Shown: positions 27,655-40,180, counted from the stretch's first letter. The stretch: DNA of 64,000 nucleotides from Herminiimonas arsenitoxidans (GCF_900130075.1 NZ_LT671418.1:806001-870000); one strand, 5' to 3'. A program made the numbers and translations. Notes: generated from the sequence alone by a model not told the origin.

Positions 27655-27676
27655 TTTCATAGCGATCGCTATGAAA
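27655..27676. promoter_or_regulatory. Perfect 22-bp palindrome, probable TetR operator
   Basis: TTTCATAGCGA is followed directly by its exact reverse complement. A degenerate second copy (CTATCGATCGCTATGG, 27724-27739) overlaps the TetR start codon. The two sites fit autoregulation plus control of the divergent small gene and, perhaps, the efflux operon. Confidence 0.75.
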
Positions 27677-27735
27677 GTATGATGTGACTGTATATTGCTT
27701 GTCTTGAGCTGTCAAGGTGTTTACTATCGATCGCT

Positions 27736-28365
27736 ATGGAAATGGAAAACAAATCCGAAAAGCCGCGCAAAAAAACCGGCCGCCCCCTCTCTTTTGATAG
27801 GGAAACGGCTCTGGAGCGCGCAATGTTGGTATTTTGGCGTTATGGCTACGAAGCCGCATCGCTGAGCGAACTGACATCTGCCATGGGCATTACACCGCCC
27901 AGCCTGTACGCTGCATTCGGCGACAAGGAACAATTGTTTCTTGAAGCGGTAGAGCGTTATTCAACGAAAAGCTGCGATGCCCTGCAATGCCTGTTTGATG
28001 AGGCGCCAACCGCACGCGACGCCATCGAGCGCTTATTGCAAAGCAGTGCCATCGACAATACCTGCCCTAGCCATCCGCCCGGCTGCCTGGTTGTCACGTC
28101 CACCACCAATTGCTCCGCCTCGGCCGAACACGTGCAAAGCGCAATGACAGAGCGCCGCGATAACGTGGAAGTCATGATCAAGACCAGAATCGAGCAAGGT
28201 ATGGCTAAAGGCGAATTGCCACCCGGCACCGATGCCAGCGCCCTCGCCAGTTTTTACGCCACGGTGATACAGGGAATGTCGACGCAAGCCAGAGATACCG
28301 GCGATCGAGATAAATTGCTCGCGATTGCTTCTGCCGCAATGCGCGCCTGGCCTGTCACCAAGTAG
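27736..28365 (+). CDS. TetR-family transcriptional regulator of the efflux locus
   Basis: 209 residues. The N-terminal helix-turn-helix is typical: RETALERAMLVFWRYGYEAASLSELTSAMGITPPSLYAAFGDKEQLF. The C-terminal ligand domain includes the PPGCLVVTSTTN segment characteristic of one TetR subgroup (AcrR/YxaF-like). It is divergent from the small exported gene and the RND operon, so local repression relieved by a pump substrate is the simplest model. The palindrome at 27655-27676 and its partial copy at the start codon are its likely operators. Confidence 0.9.
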   Translation: MEMENKSEKPRKKTGRPLSFDRETALERAMLVFWRYGYEAASLSELTSAMGITPPSLYAAFGDKEQLFLEAVERYSTKSCDALQCLFDEAPTARDAIERLLQSSAIDNTCPSHPPGCLVVTSTTNCSASAEHVQSAMTERRDNVEVMIKTRIEQGMAKGELPPGTDASALASFYATVIQGMSTQARDTGDRDKLLAIASAAMRAWPVTK

Positions 28366-28412
28366 TACAACGGACTGTTAGTCCCGTCGTTTAGAAATCC
28401 ATCGAAGACGAA

Positions 28413-29018
28413 CTAGAAAGAAGAGCCTGCCGTTTGCAAAAACGCACGCTCTTCTTCTGTCGTTTCACGTCCCAGAATCGCATTCCGATGCGGAAAGCGA
28501 CCAAAACGCGCAACGATATCGCGATGCCGAATCGCAAATTGCACAAAGCCGGCAAAGGTTTTTTCTTCTGCAGTCGGTACATCACGCAGCAATTGCTCAT
28601 ATAAAGCTACCGAGCGTTCTTGATGCGCAATGTTCTCGGAGTGTTCGAGCGGAAGATAAAGAAAAACGCGTTCGATAGGTCGCAACGCCTGATCGAAGCC
28701 ATGATCAAGTCCAATCAGGCTCCATTGCAAAGCCAGAGGATCGAATGCAAAAGAAGTCGACAAGCCGCGATACATATTGCGAGGGAATTGATCTGTCAGC
28801 AGAATCAGCGCAAGCAAACCACGTGGCGTCGCTGCCCATATATCCAACTCACCATTCGCTGCTGCCAAAGTAGATTCTTGAAAGCGATCGCTGATCGTCT
28901 GATCAACCGCCGTATCCTTGGACCACCAAAGCTTGCTTTGTTGTGCGGCCGCTTTGGCATCGTCCTGGTCCGTGCCAAACCAGAACTCAAGTATCGACGT
29001 TATCGTTTCTACCGACAT
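28413..29018 (-). CDS. DUF924 family protein
   Basis: 201 residues matching the DUF924 family throughout: ILEFWFG at the N-terminus, LWWSKDTAVDQ, the core ALILLTDQFPRNMYRG, then ERVFLYLPLEHSE, FAIRHRDIVARFGRFPHRNAILGRETTEEE. The fold is TPR-like and all-helical; the biochemical role is unknown. An AAGGAG-type ribosome site precedes the ATG. It is followed at its 5' side by the yjfB-like gene on the same strand. Confidence 0.9.
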   Translation of the reverse strand: MSVETITSILEFWFGTDQDDAKAAAQQSKLWWSKDTAVDQTISDRFQESTLAAANGELDIWAATPRGLLALILLTDQFPRNMYRGLSTSFAFDPLALQWSLIGLDHGFDQALRPIERVFLYLPLEHSENIAHQERSVALYEQLLRDVPTAEEKTFAGFVQFAIRHRDIVARFGRFPHRNAILGRETTEEERAFLQTAGSSF

Positions 29019-29088
29019 ACCTGCTCTCCTTGTTCCAAAAATCGTGTCGCTATAGTCGCATAGCTTCTACCGATCTGGAAGTCGGTGA

Positions 29089-29277
29089 TCAGGCTTTGGT
29101 ATTGATGTTTTGACCTATATTCGCAGGCAGATTCACTTTCGGGATCGCATCGATCAAGGTCGTTGCCATCGCACTCTGGATATCCATCGCCTTTTTGAAT
29201 ACTGTCAGAGACACGTCACTATTCGTGCGCTGCTGCGCCATGCTGGTCGCCAAACTTGCAATATTGCTTACGTCCAT
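29089..29277 (-). CDS. YjfB-like putative motility protein
   Basis: 62 residues beginning MDVSNIASLATSMAQQRT and ending NIGQNINTKA, matching the short YjfB family found near flagellar and chemotaxis genes in many bacteria. It has a FKKAMDIQSAMATTLIDAIP helix. GAGG lies six bases before the ATG. No flagellar gene is near, so it may be an unlinked member of the flagellar regulon. The molecular role is unknown. Confidence 0.8.
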   Translation of the reverse strand: MDVSNIASLATSMAQQRTNSDVSLTVFKKAMDIQSAMATTLIDAIPKVNLPANIGQNINTKA

Positions 29278-29434
29278 ATTCGCCTCAAATCAATACGCCG
29301 GGAATGACGCTTCTCTTATTCTTATCGGCAGATATTCCGAATTCTTTACAAATATCACTTTGTCATATTTTGGCGTCATACTAGCTTGACTATATTTTCG
29401 CCTTGTCGGCTCCCATACAGAGAATGCAATAGTG

Positions 29435-30811
29435 ATGCACATTCGATTCCTTATTCGACCAGCTCTGATCGCGCTGTGCCTCTCGCTCACGGCTTGCGCC
29501 TCGCTGCCTGATGTACGCTATTTAAAAACATCATTGACACCGCAAGACTCCATCACGATACAAACCAGCCAAGGCAATCTATCCAAACAAAAATCAGAAT
29601 CCTTGCTGGCAAAACGCTTGCGTAGCGACAATGTCAAATTGCCTGAATTGGCAGCGCTGGAAGAAGCCGCGACCGGCAGTCCACTCATCGCAGGCAATAA
29701 ACTCACGCTGCTGAATGACGGCCCAGAAACAATGGCAGCCATGCTTGCTGCCATCAAAAATGCTAAAAATCACATCAATCTGGAAACCTATATTTTCAAT
29801 CAAGATGCCTTGGGCAAGGAGTTCGCGGAACTACTGATGCAGAAGCAGCGCGAAGGTGTACAGGTCAACATTATTTATGACAGCATAGGCTCCATCGGCA
29901 CACCACCAGAATTTTTCCAGCAACTGCGCGACAGTGGAATCAACTTACTCGAATTCAATCCAGTCAATCCATTCAAGCAGCTCTTCTCCTGGCATTTGAA
30001 TAATCGCGATCATCGCAAGATTCTAGTCGTCGATGGCGTGATTGCATTCACCGGCGGCATTAATATCACCAGCGATTACTCATCCAAATCACTATTTCGT
30101 TCACGTAAAAAAGACAATGTCGATCTAGGTTGGCGTGATACGCATATACAAGTAGAAGGACCCGCAGTCGCGTCGTTCCAATGGCTATTCATGCAAACAT
30201 GGGTAAGTCATAAGCCAGATAATCTCGCTGAACGGAATTACTTCCCGCCGTTAAAACCCATGGGCAAAAAAATCGTGCGCGTCATCGCCAGCGTACCCGA
30301 CGGTGATTACGCAGTGTACAAAGCCTATGTGCTCGCGATGCAGGAAGCAAAAGTATCCATACACGTTACCAATGCTTACTTCGTTCCGGATGTGCAATTG
30401 ATACAAGCGCTTACCGATGCAGCCAAGCGTGGTGTCGATGTGAAGATGGTATTTCCCGGCATCTCTGACGCGGGACTGGTTATGCATGCGGGACGTTCGT
30501 TTTATACCGAGTTGCTTGCTAGCGGCGTACGCATATTTGAACTACAAGCATCGGTACTGCACGCAAAGACTGCCGTCATCGATGGTTATTGGTCAACCGT
30601 TGGTTCCACCAATCTCGATATGCGCAGCTTCTTGCACAATAACGAAGTCAATCTGATTACACTGGATAAGAGTTTTGGCGATGTAATGGAAAGTGCATTC
30701 AACGAAGATTTGAGTAACTCAGTAGAAATCACTGCTGAACAATGGGCGCAACGTCCGTTCTCGGATCGCATGCGCGAGTGGATGGCGCGACGTTTGGAAT
30801 ATTGGTTATAG
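29435..30811 (+). CDS. Phospholipase D-family cardiolipin synthase-like lipoprotein
   Basis: About 458 residues. The lipobox LSLTACAS near residue 22 marks it as a lipoprotein. Two HKD motifs are intact: HRKILVVDG with a following GGIN, and VLHAKTAVIDGYWSTVGSTNLD. Length and arrangement fit the cardiolipin synthase group; such enzymes join two phosphatidylglycerols or PG and PE. The lipid anchor, instead of N-terminal membrane helices, is like ClsC/YmdC-type proteins. A GTG at 29432 is also possible as start. It is a single-gene unit ended by a strong bidirectional terminator shared with mqo. Confidence 0.88.
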   Translation: MHIRFLIRPALIALCLSLTACASLPDVRYLKTSLTPQDSITIQTSQGNLSKQKSESLLAKRLRSDNVKLPELAALEEAATGSPLIAGNKLTLLNDGPETMAAMLAAIKNAKNHINLETYIFNQDALGKEFAELLMQKQREGVQVNIIYDSIGSIGTPPEFFQQLRDSGINLLEFNPVNPFKQLFSWHLNNRDHRKILVVDGVIAFTGGINITSDYSSKSLFRSRKKDNVDLGWRDTHIQVEGPAVASFQWLFMQTWVSHKPDNLAERNYFPPLKPMGKKIVRVIASVPDGDYAVYKAYVLAMQEAKVSIHVTNAYFVPDVQLIQALTDAAKRGVDVKMVFPGISDAGLVMHAGRSFYTELLASGVRIFELQASVLHAKTAVIDGYWSTVGSTNLDMRSFLHNNEVNLITLDKSFGDVMESAFNEDLSNSVEITAEQWAQRPFSDRMREWMARRLEYWL

Positions 30812-30884
30812 AAGTGTCGTCATCAAGTTCGCTTCGACAACGTCAAATCATTCCAAGTAAGTTCACATCGATTACCTCAAAAAA

Positions 30885-30917
30885 AATCCTACTCATTTTC
30901 ATGAGTAGGATTTTTTT
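30885..30917. terminator. Bidirectional terminator
   Basis: AATCCTACTCAT and ATGAGTAGGATT form a perfect 12-bp stem with a TTTC loop, flanked by an A run on the left and a T run on the right. It lies between the convergent cardiolipin synthase-like and mqo genes and can end both. Confidence 0.9.
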
Positions 30918-30983
30918 ATAACGATTGCTCAATCTTGAGTGCCAACTATACGACTCGAGGCTCAAGTATCGAACAAGTAAACA

Positions 30984-32618
30984 TCACAGTGCCAGATCAG
31001 CAGGCTCATTCTTAGGTTGTCGCGCAGGTGCAGCCTGTGGAACCACCGTGCGATCAATTGCAGGAGGCGGTGTCAACTGGAGAATCTGGCTGGTATATAC
31101 CCATTCCTGATAAACCTTATCAGGGCTGTCGTTGAGCTTGGTGCCGTAGCTCGGAACAATCTGGCGTATCTTGCTCTGCCAAGCAGGTGTCGCGACCTTA
31201 TCCTTGAACACTTTTTCAAGCACGTTCAGCATGATAGGAGCTGCAGTCGATGCACCAGGAGAAGCACCCAGCAAACCTGCGATGCTGCCATCCTTGGAAC
31301 TAACAACCTCGGTGCCCAATTTCAGCTCGCCGCCCTTTTTCTCATCGCGTTTGATGATCTGTACGCGCTGACCGGCTTGCCACAAACGCCAATCTTCTTT
31401 TTTCGCATTCGGGAAATATTCCTGCAATGCTTTCAGACGATCGTCGTCAGACAACATCAGTTGACCAGCCAGGTATTCAACCAGTGGATACTGCTCAACA
31501 CCAACTCGCACCATAGGCCAAACGTTGTGCGTAGTCGCGCTCGTGAACAGATCCAGATACGAACCTTCCTTCAGGAACTTGGTAGAGAACGTTGCAAATG
31601 GTCCAAATAAAATAACGCGCTTGCCATCCAGTACACGCGTATCCAGATGCGGAACCGACATCGGAGGAGCACCGACTGATGCCTTGCCATACGCTTTGGC
31701 TAAATGGCGTTCAGCAATAGCTGGGTTATCGGTAACGAGGAAGGAGCCACCAACAGGGAATGCACCATATTCATTGGCTTCAGGAATGCCTGACTTTTGC
31801 AGCAAGTGCAAAGCACCGCCGCCAGCACCGATGAACACGAACTTGGCATCAGTTTGTGTCTTCGTGCCATCCTTCAGATTCTTGTAAGCAATACGCCATG
31901 TGCCATCCGCATTACGCGTGATGTCTTGCACTTCGCTGGAAAGCTTCAGGGAGAAATTCGGTTTCGTTTGAAGCGTGCCGACGAACTGGCGTGTGATCTC
32001 GCCAAAGTTCACGTCCGTGCCGATAGGTGTCCATGTAGCAGCGATCTTTTGATTCGCTGGACGTCCTTCCATCATGAGCGGAACCCACTTCTTGATTTGC
32101 TCAGGATCTTCAGAGTACTGCATGCCTCTGAATAAAGGGCTGGCTTGCAACGCTTCGTAGCGTTTCTTCAAATATTTGGTGTTCTCGTCACCCCACACAA
32201 AACTCATGTGCGGCGTTGAATTGATGAAGGAGCGAGGATTTTTCAAGATACCGTTCTTGACTTGCCATGCCCAGAATTGGCGTGAAATCTGGAACGCTTC
32301 GTTGATTTCGATAGCCTTGGCAATCTCGACCTTGCCGTCTTTGTTTTCCGGCGTGTAGTTCAGTTCGGCTAAAGCTGAGTGACCGGTACCTGCATTATTC
32401 CAACCGTTCGAGCTTTCCTTGGCAACACCATCAAGTCGCTCGACCATTTCCATGGACCAGGTTGGCTCCAACTCATTGAGCCAAATACCCAAGGTTGCAC
32501 TCATGATGCCGCCGCCGATGAGCATGACATCTACTTTTTTGACTTCTGCTGCATGCACAGGCATGACAACCAGAGACAAAGCAAAAGCCAATAAGGCAAG
32601 GTAGTTTTTTTTAAACAT
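30984..32618 (-). CDS. mqo: Malate:quinone oxidoreductase
   Basis: 544 residues, closely matching Mqo: FAD loop [21 protein letters not shown], then [65 protein letters not shown], and the C-terminal [16 protein letters not shown]. It oxidises malate to oxaloacetate and passes electrons to the quinone pool. An N-terminal signal-like segment (to VHAAEV) is present, as I recall for E. coli Mqo too, so it is not odd by itself. The C-terminus is a Pro/Gln-rich tail ending in DLAL. Single-gene unit. Confidence 0.96.
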   Translation of the reverse strand: MFKKNYLALLAFALSLVVMPVHAAEVKKVDVMLIGGGIMSATLGIWLNELEPTWSMEMVERLDGVAKESSNGWNNAGTGHSALAELNYTPENKDGKVEIAKAIEINEAFQISRQFWAWQVKNGILKNPRSFINSTPHMSFVWGDENTKYLKKRYEALQASPLFRGMQYSEDPEQIKKWVPLMMEGRPANQKIAATWTPIGTDVNFGEITRQFVGTLQTKPNFSLKLSSEVQDITRNADGTWRIAYKNLKDGTKTQTDAKFVFIGAGGGALHLLQKSGIPEANEYGAFPVGGSFLVTDNPAIAERHLAKAYGKASVGAPPMSVPHLDTRVLDGKRVILFGPFATFSTKFLKEGSYLDLFTSATTHNVWPMVRVGVEQYPLVEYLAGQLMLSDDDRLKALQEYFPNAKKEDWRLWQAGQRVQIIKRDEKKGGELKLGTEVVSSKDGSIAGLLGASPGASTAAPIMLNVLEKVFKDKVATPAWQSKIRQIVPSYGTKLNDSPDKVYQEWVYTSQILQLTPPPAIDRTVVPQAAPARQPKNEPADLAL

Positions 32619-33109
32619 TATTTAATCCACGTTCATTAAAAATGACATCCATTTTTCATGCTCGCTATGTAACGGTGTACGTGGCATAGAAAACATGAGG
32701 ACATAGTCTGATCATCAGAGTACTGATGCAGCAAGTCACAGGAGCACCACGAGAGTCAAATGCGACCAAATCGTGATCAATTAGGCAATCAATTTCCGAG
32801 TGGAAACTCGTCTTAATATAGACGTGCATAATTTTACTACCACTTCAACTTTTGCTGAAGGATCAACAAAGTTTTCGCTGAAAACCGCTAGCCTGCGAAC
32901 AGTCACGCCATCCGGCAATTAACATCCGCAGCCCTAAGTCCAGGTCAAACGAAGACTCATCGAAGCTTCACCTCAGGTATCGCCAAAATATTACTCAGCC
33001 CCATTTAATTGCTCTTTAGGTGAGTCAAAGTCTGATAACTTAGAGCCAAGCCGGAAAGATTTGATTTCACGTTTGATTCGTATTTTTACAATCCGATCAA
33101 GGAAGTCGC
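32619..33109. other. Intergenic region between mqo and DUF2252 gene
   Basis: No gene found in 490 bases. It must carry the divergent promoters of mqo and of the DUF2252 gene; a TACAAT near 33087 is a possible -10 element for the latter, without a well-spaced -35. No RNA structure I can recognise. Confidence 0.4.
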
Positions 33110-34330
33110 ATGAAAGTCGTCAATCGCATACGCAAGGCAAATCAAGGGCGTGATCCGGAACGACTCGCGATGAAGTACGCCGCGATGCGTACTGACGCAT
33201 TCGTATTTTTGCGTGGAACTTGCCACTTGTTCTATGACCGACTACCTAAGAGCGGGATGTTTAAATCGTCACCTTTGGTCTGGTGTTGCGGCGATTTGCA
33301 TATCGAGAATTTAGGTAGCTACAAAGGTGATAACAGACTCGCTTATTTCGATATCAATGATTTCGATGAAGCCGTACTCGCTCCAATACCGTGGGAACTA
33401 TCTCGACTGATAGTCAGCATACTCGTCGGCGTTCCCTTACTTGGTTTGTCAAATACGGATGCAAATATCCTTGCCCAAGAATTTATAACTGCCTACGTCG
33501 ATGCACTCGCCACAGGCAAAGCCAGATGGGTAGAAAGAGAAACTTCTTCCGGCTTAGTTCGTGAGCTGCTAGAGCAAGTACGCCTACGCTCACGACTCGA
33601 CTTCCTGAACAAGAGAACACAAAATAAAAAAGGCCAACGCCATTTTCGCGTCGATGGAAAAAAACTATTACCGATTTCAGATATAGAGCGACATCAGATC
33701 CATCGCTTTATGCAAAGCTTCGCGCGAACGCAAGATAAGCCGGAGTTTTACAAGGTCATTGATATCGCACGTCGCGTTGCTGGAACAGGGAGCCTTGGTG
33801 TTGCGCGTTATGCGATTTTGGTGGAAGGAAAAGGTTCGCCTAATCAAAACTATTTGCTCGACTTGAAGCAAGCCCTACCCTCATCTATCGCAAAGCATTT
33901 AGAGCATCTTCAGCCCAAATGGAAAAGTCATGCAGAGCGTGTCGTCACGTTACAGAAAAGAATGCAGGCAGTTTCCATCGCCTTCTTGCACGCAGTTGAA
34001 ATTCAAGACCAGCCCTATGTCTTGCGCGCTTTACAGCCAACGGAAGATCGCGTCCCGCTCACAGGCCAAGAACATCACATCGATCATTTAATCGGTGTTG
34101 TCAAAGTGATGGGGGAATGCGTAGCATGGGCACAATTACGTAGTTCGGGACGTGAAGGTTCAGCGATCGCTGACACGCTCATTGATTTTTCAGGACGGAA
34201 AAAATGGCGTAATAATTTGCTTTCCATTTGCCATGAACTCGCAGATCAAGTCCAAGATGACTGGCGTACATATTGCGAAGCATACGATGCCGGCTTGTTT
34301 GGCCCTGGTGAAGATTCTTTAAAACGGTAG
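33110..34330 (+). CDS. DUF2252 family protein
   Basis: 406 residues of the DUF2252 family: RTDAFVFLRGTCHLFYDRL, WCCGDLHIENLGSYKG (kinase-like HxxN pattern), YFDINDFDEAVLAPIPWELSRL, then VARRVAGTGSLG and LLDLKQALPS. The HxxN and DFD elements recall aminoglycoside-phosphotransferase-like kinase folds, so an unknown phosphotransferase activity is possible. AGGA precedes the ATG. Its stop overlaps the start of the MgtC-like gene by one base, indicating a two-gene operon. Confidence 0.88.
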   Translation: MKVVNRIRKANQGRDPERLAMKYAAMRTDAFVFLRGTCHLFYDRLPKSGMFKSSPLVWCCGDLHIENLGSYKGDNRLAYFDINDFDEAVLAPIPWELSRLIVSILVGVPLLGLSNTDANILAQEFITAYVDALATGKARWVERETSSGLVRELLEQVRLRSRLDFLNKRTQNKKGQRHFRVDGKKLLPISDIERHQIHRFMQSFARTQDKPEFYKVIDIARRVAGTGSLGVARYAILVEGKGSPNQNYLLDLKQALPSSIAKHLEHLQPKWKSHAERVVTLQKRMQAVSIAFLHAVEIQDQPYVLRALQPTEDRVPLTGQEHHIDHLIGVVKVMGECVAWAQLRSSGREGSAIADTLIDFSGRKKWRNNLLSICHELADQVQDDWRTYCEAYDAGLFGPGEDSLKR

Positions 34331-35094
34331 TGCTAACCAACTCACTTATGTCTTCATTCGATCACGCTTTTTCCGTGTACTGGTCAGGGCCCATCCTGGA
34401 TGCCAGCATTCACCTTTGCTTTACGTTATTAGCGGCCTTGATACTGGGAGCATTAGTAGGCTACGAACGTTTTTATCATGGCCATGCGGCAGGTATGCGC
34501 ACCTATGGTGTGGTTTGCATGGCATCAGCAGCGTTGGTTGCTGTTCTTGGGCACCCGGATGTCTGGTTTGGTGCGCGTTCTACGCTGATCGCAGCACCTG
34601 ATCCTACGCATGTGATTCAGGGCATAGTGACCGGCATTGGATTCCTGGGCGCGGGCGTGATCGTACATGAGCAATATTCAACACACGGACTCACCACGGC
34701 AGCCTCCATTTGGGCATCTTCGGCAATCGGGATTTTAGTGGGACTTGAACTCTACCCTGCCGCCATCGGTCTTTCATTACTGTCTAGTGCCTGCATGGCT
34801 TACGGCAGCAAGTTTGAAAATCTATTACCTTCGCAAGAGGGAATTGCTGTTGTCTTGGAGTTCAATCATGACGAAGTTCCTGATACAGATGTGCTGTATC
34901 AATTCGCTAAATCGCACGGATATGTGATTGCCCAACAATCACTGTCTGTAATCCAAAGTGATCATAAAATTGAATGGCGTTTTATTGCCACTATGGTCAG
35001 CCACACGCGTGGAGAAGCGATTACTCAGTTGACCCAGCAACTGAAAGAAATCAAAAATCTTACGGGATTCCAGCTCACTCACGCACGAAACTAA
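34330..35094 (+). CDS. MgtC/SapB family membrane protein
   Basis: 254 residues. The N-terminal membrane domain has four or five helices with the MgtC signature: LILGALVGYERFYHGHAAGMRTYGVVCMASAALVAVLG, then GIVTGIGFLGAGVIV and GLTTAASIWASSAIGILVGLELY. The C-terminal part is a soluble ACT-like domain (from about 170). MgtC relatives in pathogens modulate F-type ATPase under magnesium starvation; here the role is unclear. The GTG at 34330 overlaps the upstream stop; an ATG at 34348 is an alternative. Neither has a strong ribosome site, consistent with coupling. Confidence 0.88.
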   Translation: MLTNSLMSSFDHAFSVYWSGPILDASIHLCFTLLAALILGALVGYERFYHGHAAGMRTYGVVCMASAALVAVLGHPDVWFGARSTLIAAPDPTHVIQGIVTGIGFLGAGVIVHEQYSTHGLTTAASIWASSAIGILVGLELYPAAIGLSLLSSACMAYGSKFENLLPSQEGIAVVLEFNHDEVPDTDVLYQFAKSHGYVIAQQSLSVIQSDHKIEWRFIATMVSHTRGEAITQLTQQLKEIKNLTGFQLTHARN

Positions 35095-35237
35095 AGCAAG
35101 TATCACTAAGGGAGATATCCAATCGACTGGGTATCTCTCGCAATACCATCAGACGCTATCTGCGTCGCTACATCATCGAACCAGCCTATCTTGATCGCTG
35201 GATCTTATATGAGTGCATTGTTCTTAATCGAACTTGA
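35091..35237 (+). pseudogene. Fragment of IS21-family transposase (IstA N-terminal HTH)
   Basis: A forward frame right after the MgtC-like stop reads SLREISNRLGISRNTIRRYLRR followed by EPAY, the DNA-binding helix-turn-helix of IS21 IstA. Only about 35 recognisable codons remain; the DDE domain, istB and terminal repeats are absent. The frame is open back into the MgtC-like gene, and no own start is visible. It is a decayed insertion sequence. Confidence 0.7.
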
Positions 35238-35262
35238 GACGAGTAGCGCTTCAAGCGTTTTC

Positions 35263-35622
35263 TCAAACCTGCTGACAAAAGCGTAGATGATTACCAAACG
35301 GATCGGCAATATCCATCATGCGGCCCCAAGGTAAATCTTGTACGCCAGGTTTTGCATACTTGTAATCCTTGTTTAAAAGTTCCGTGTGCAAGGTATTAAT
35401 ATCATCAATAGGAATGAAAATCGCGGAGCCTGGCGTTGCATCGCCATGATGTTCGCTCAGATGCAAAATCAAATCCGAGCGCTTTATTTGCAGATATAAA
35501 GGGAAGTTATCCCCAAAGTGATGTTCCCAATCAGTTGTGAAGCCGAGAAAATCGAGATAAAACTCTTTCGCTTTGGCTTCGTCAAAGATGCGAATGATGG
35601 GAATGGCGGAGGATATTTGCAT
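35263..35622 (-). CDS. Glyoxalase/VOC-superfamily protein
   Basis: 119 residues with the beta-alpha-beta-beta-beta module of the vicinal oxygen chelate fold: IPIIRIFDEAKAKEFYLDFLGF, then LYLQIKRSDLILHLSEHHGD, then LPWGRMMDIADPFGNHLRFCQQ. It resembles the glyoxalase/bleomycin-resistance group. It could bind and neutralise a drug or carry out a metal-dependent lyase step; the sequence does not decide. It stands alone next to katG, divided from it by a hairpin. Confidence 0.82.
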   Translation of the reverse strand: MQISSAIPIIRIFDEAKAKEFYLDFLGFTTDWEHHFGDNFPLYLQIKRSDLILHLSEHHGDATPGSAIFIPIDDINTLHTELLNKDYKYAKPGVQDLPWGRMMDIADPFGNHLRFCQQV

Positions 35623-35682
35623 GGCAGTTCATCAGGATTATACGAATGGCGATTATGGCTGATTTTTAATTGCGTACAAATT

Positions 35683-35723
35683 AAAAAGCGATGCACCCAT
35701 GACAGATGCACCGCTTTCATTTT
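35683..35723 (-). terminator. katG terminator
   Basis: AAAGCG-A-TGCA (35685-35695) and TGCA-C-CGCTTT (35707-35717) form a stem with one mismatch. On the reverse strand it is followed by TTTTTAATTT, 37 bases after the katG stop. Confidence 0.7.
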
Positions 35724-35753
35724 TTCAACTCAGTCTAACTAGTCAAGATACCG

Positions 35754-38529
<2,776 letters not shown>

Positions 38530-40080
38530 TTGACCAAGCAACCCTCTCCCACAAGCCCTGTAGCAAAGAAGCACTCGCTCAAACGCGCTGCGCTTGCATT
38601 TGGCATCCTGGTGACATTTTTCTTTGTCGCGTTCATGGTGTGGAATAGCTGGAATGCGCGTGTCACGGTGCTGCGGCAGGCAGAGACATCCACCACCAAC
38701 ATGACGCGCGCATTGGCACAGAACGCCAACGACATCATAGGCAGTGTCGATAATGTGATCGTCGGTCTGGTCGAAATTCTGGAAACAGAAAAACTGGATG
38801 CGCCTCATCTCGAACGCATACATCAATTCATGCAACAGCGCGTATCAGAAATCCCCCTCTTACACGGGCTCTTTGTCTATGACGAAACAGGGCGATGGGT
38901 GGTCAATTCGCAGCAGGAGCTGATGAAGCACTTGAATAACGCGGATCGCGAATACTTCATCTATCACCGCAACTCCAGCGATCGCGGCCCGCACATCGGC
39001 CCACCTGTACGCAGCCGTTCAACCGGCGACTGGATAGTCACCATTTCACGCAGATTAAATCACCCCGACGGCAGCTTTGCCGGCGTCATGTTGGCAACCG
39101 TCGAAATGGCTTATTTCAGATCTTTTTATGAGAGTTTTGATATTGGGAATTCAGGTGCGATCGTACTATTAAGTGACACCGGTACCTTACTCGTACGTAA
39201 TCCATTCAATGAAGAAATCATCGGTAAAGACTTCTCAAAAGGCCCGCTTTATCAGGAGTATCTGTCCAACGGACAGCCTTCAGGGAGCGCGATGCTTGTA
39301 GCCAAAGTCGACAATATCGAACGTTTGTACAGCTATCGTCATCTCGACGCCTATCCCCTTATTATTTCGGCCGCCTTATCGAAAAAAGAAATTCTTGCCA
39401 ACTGGCGGCATCAAACCATGCGATTGGCAGCAGGCGCCAGTTTGGTGATTGCTTTACTCTGGTTCCTGGGATTGCGTCTGGCACGTCAGATCGCCATAGA
39501 AGAACAAACCCAAACTGAACTGGGAAAAGCAAAAGAAGATCTGGAAAGAAAAAATGAAGAGCTCGCCGCATTGGCGCTACAAGATGGCTTGACTGGCCTG
39601 GCAAACCGCCGTCGATTCGACGTGGCACTAGAGGCAGAATATGCACGTGCCATGCGCAACGCAGAACCGCTTGCGCTGATCATTCTTGATGTCGATCGCT
39701 TCAAACAGTACAACGACACTTACGGCCATTTGCAAGGTGATGAATGCCTGAAAAAAATTGCGCAGGCATTGATGTCCATACCTGCACGTCCTGGCGATCT
39801 GGTTGCACGCTACGGTGGTGAAGAATTTGCAGTATTACTCCCCGCCACCAGTGCCCACGGCGCAGTCTCGGTCGCAGAACGGATACGCTGCGCAGTCCTT
39901 GATCTAGGACTCACGCATACATCTAACGCAGGCGGCATCGTCAGTATCAGTGCCGGCGCTGCAGCCATCACGCCCCTACGCAACAGTACCCCTCAGGATT
40001 TGATACGTATCGCAGACAAGGCGCTGTATGTGGCCAAGGCAGAAGGCCGCAATCGCGTGTCGTTGAGTGAGACGACATAA
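38530..40080 (+). CDS. Sensor diguanylate cyclase (dCache-like plus GGDEF)
   Basis: About 516 residues from TTG 38530. The open frame extends to ATG 38311, but a perfect -10 box at 38497-38502 falls inside that extension and the first membrane helix (AALAFGILVTFFFVAFMVW) follows 38530 closely, so I prefer the short form. A periplasmic Cache-type sensor lies between two helices (VYDETGRWVVNS, DREYFIYHRNSSDRGPHIGPPVRS). The GGDEF domain has DGLTGLANRRRF, LDVDRFKQYNDTYGH and an intact GGEEF (429-433) with RPGD as I-site. It makes cyclic di-GMP in response to an external ligand. The start is uncertain. Confidence 0.85.
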   Translation: MTKQPSPTSPVAKKHSLKRAALAFGILVTFFFVAFMVWNSWNARVTVLRQAETSTTNMTRALAQNANDIIGSVDNVIVGLVEILETEKLDAPHLERIHQFMQQRVSEIPLLHGLFVYDETGRWVVNSQQELMKHLNNADREYFIYHRNSSDRGPHIGPPVRSRSTGDWIVTISRRLNHPDGSFAGVMLATVEMAYFRSFYESFDIGNSGAIVLLSDTGTLLVRNPFNEEIIGKDFSKGPLYQEYLSNGQPSGSAMLVAKVDNIERLYSYRHLDAYPLIISAALSKKEILANWRHQTMRLAAGASLVIALLWFLGLRLARQIAIEEQTQTELGKAKEDLERKNEELAALALQDGLTGLANRRRFDVALEAEYARAMRNAEPLALIILDVDRFKQYNDTYGHLQGDECLKKIAQALMSIPARPGDLVARYGGEEFAVLLPATSAHGAVSVAERIRCAVLDLGLTHTSNAGGIVSISAGAAAITPLRNSTPQDLIRIADKALYVAKAEGRNRVSLSETT

Positions 40081-40180
40081 GCCTTTGAGCGCTTAAACCA
40101 CGTTTACCGCTGCATAGAAAATTGGCCTCGTGCCTGATGGCTATCATGCAAGGGCAAGTTAGCTATGCCTTATACGCCGT

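Noticed and set aside
30984..32618. Signal peptide on malate:quinone oxidoreductase as a novelty
   Set aside because: As far as I recall the E. coli enzyme has a similar N-terminal segment, so this is normal for the group.
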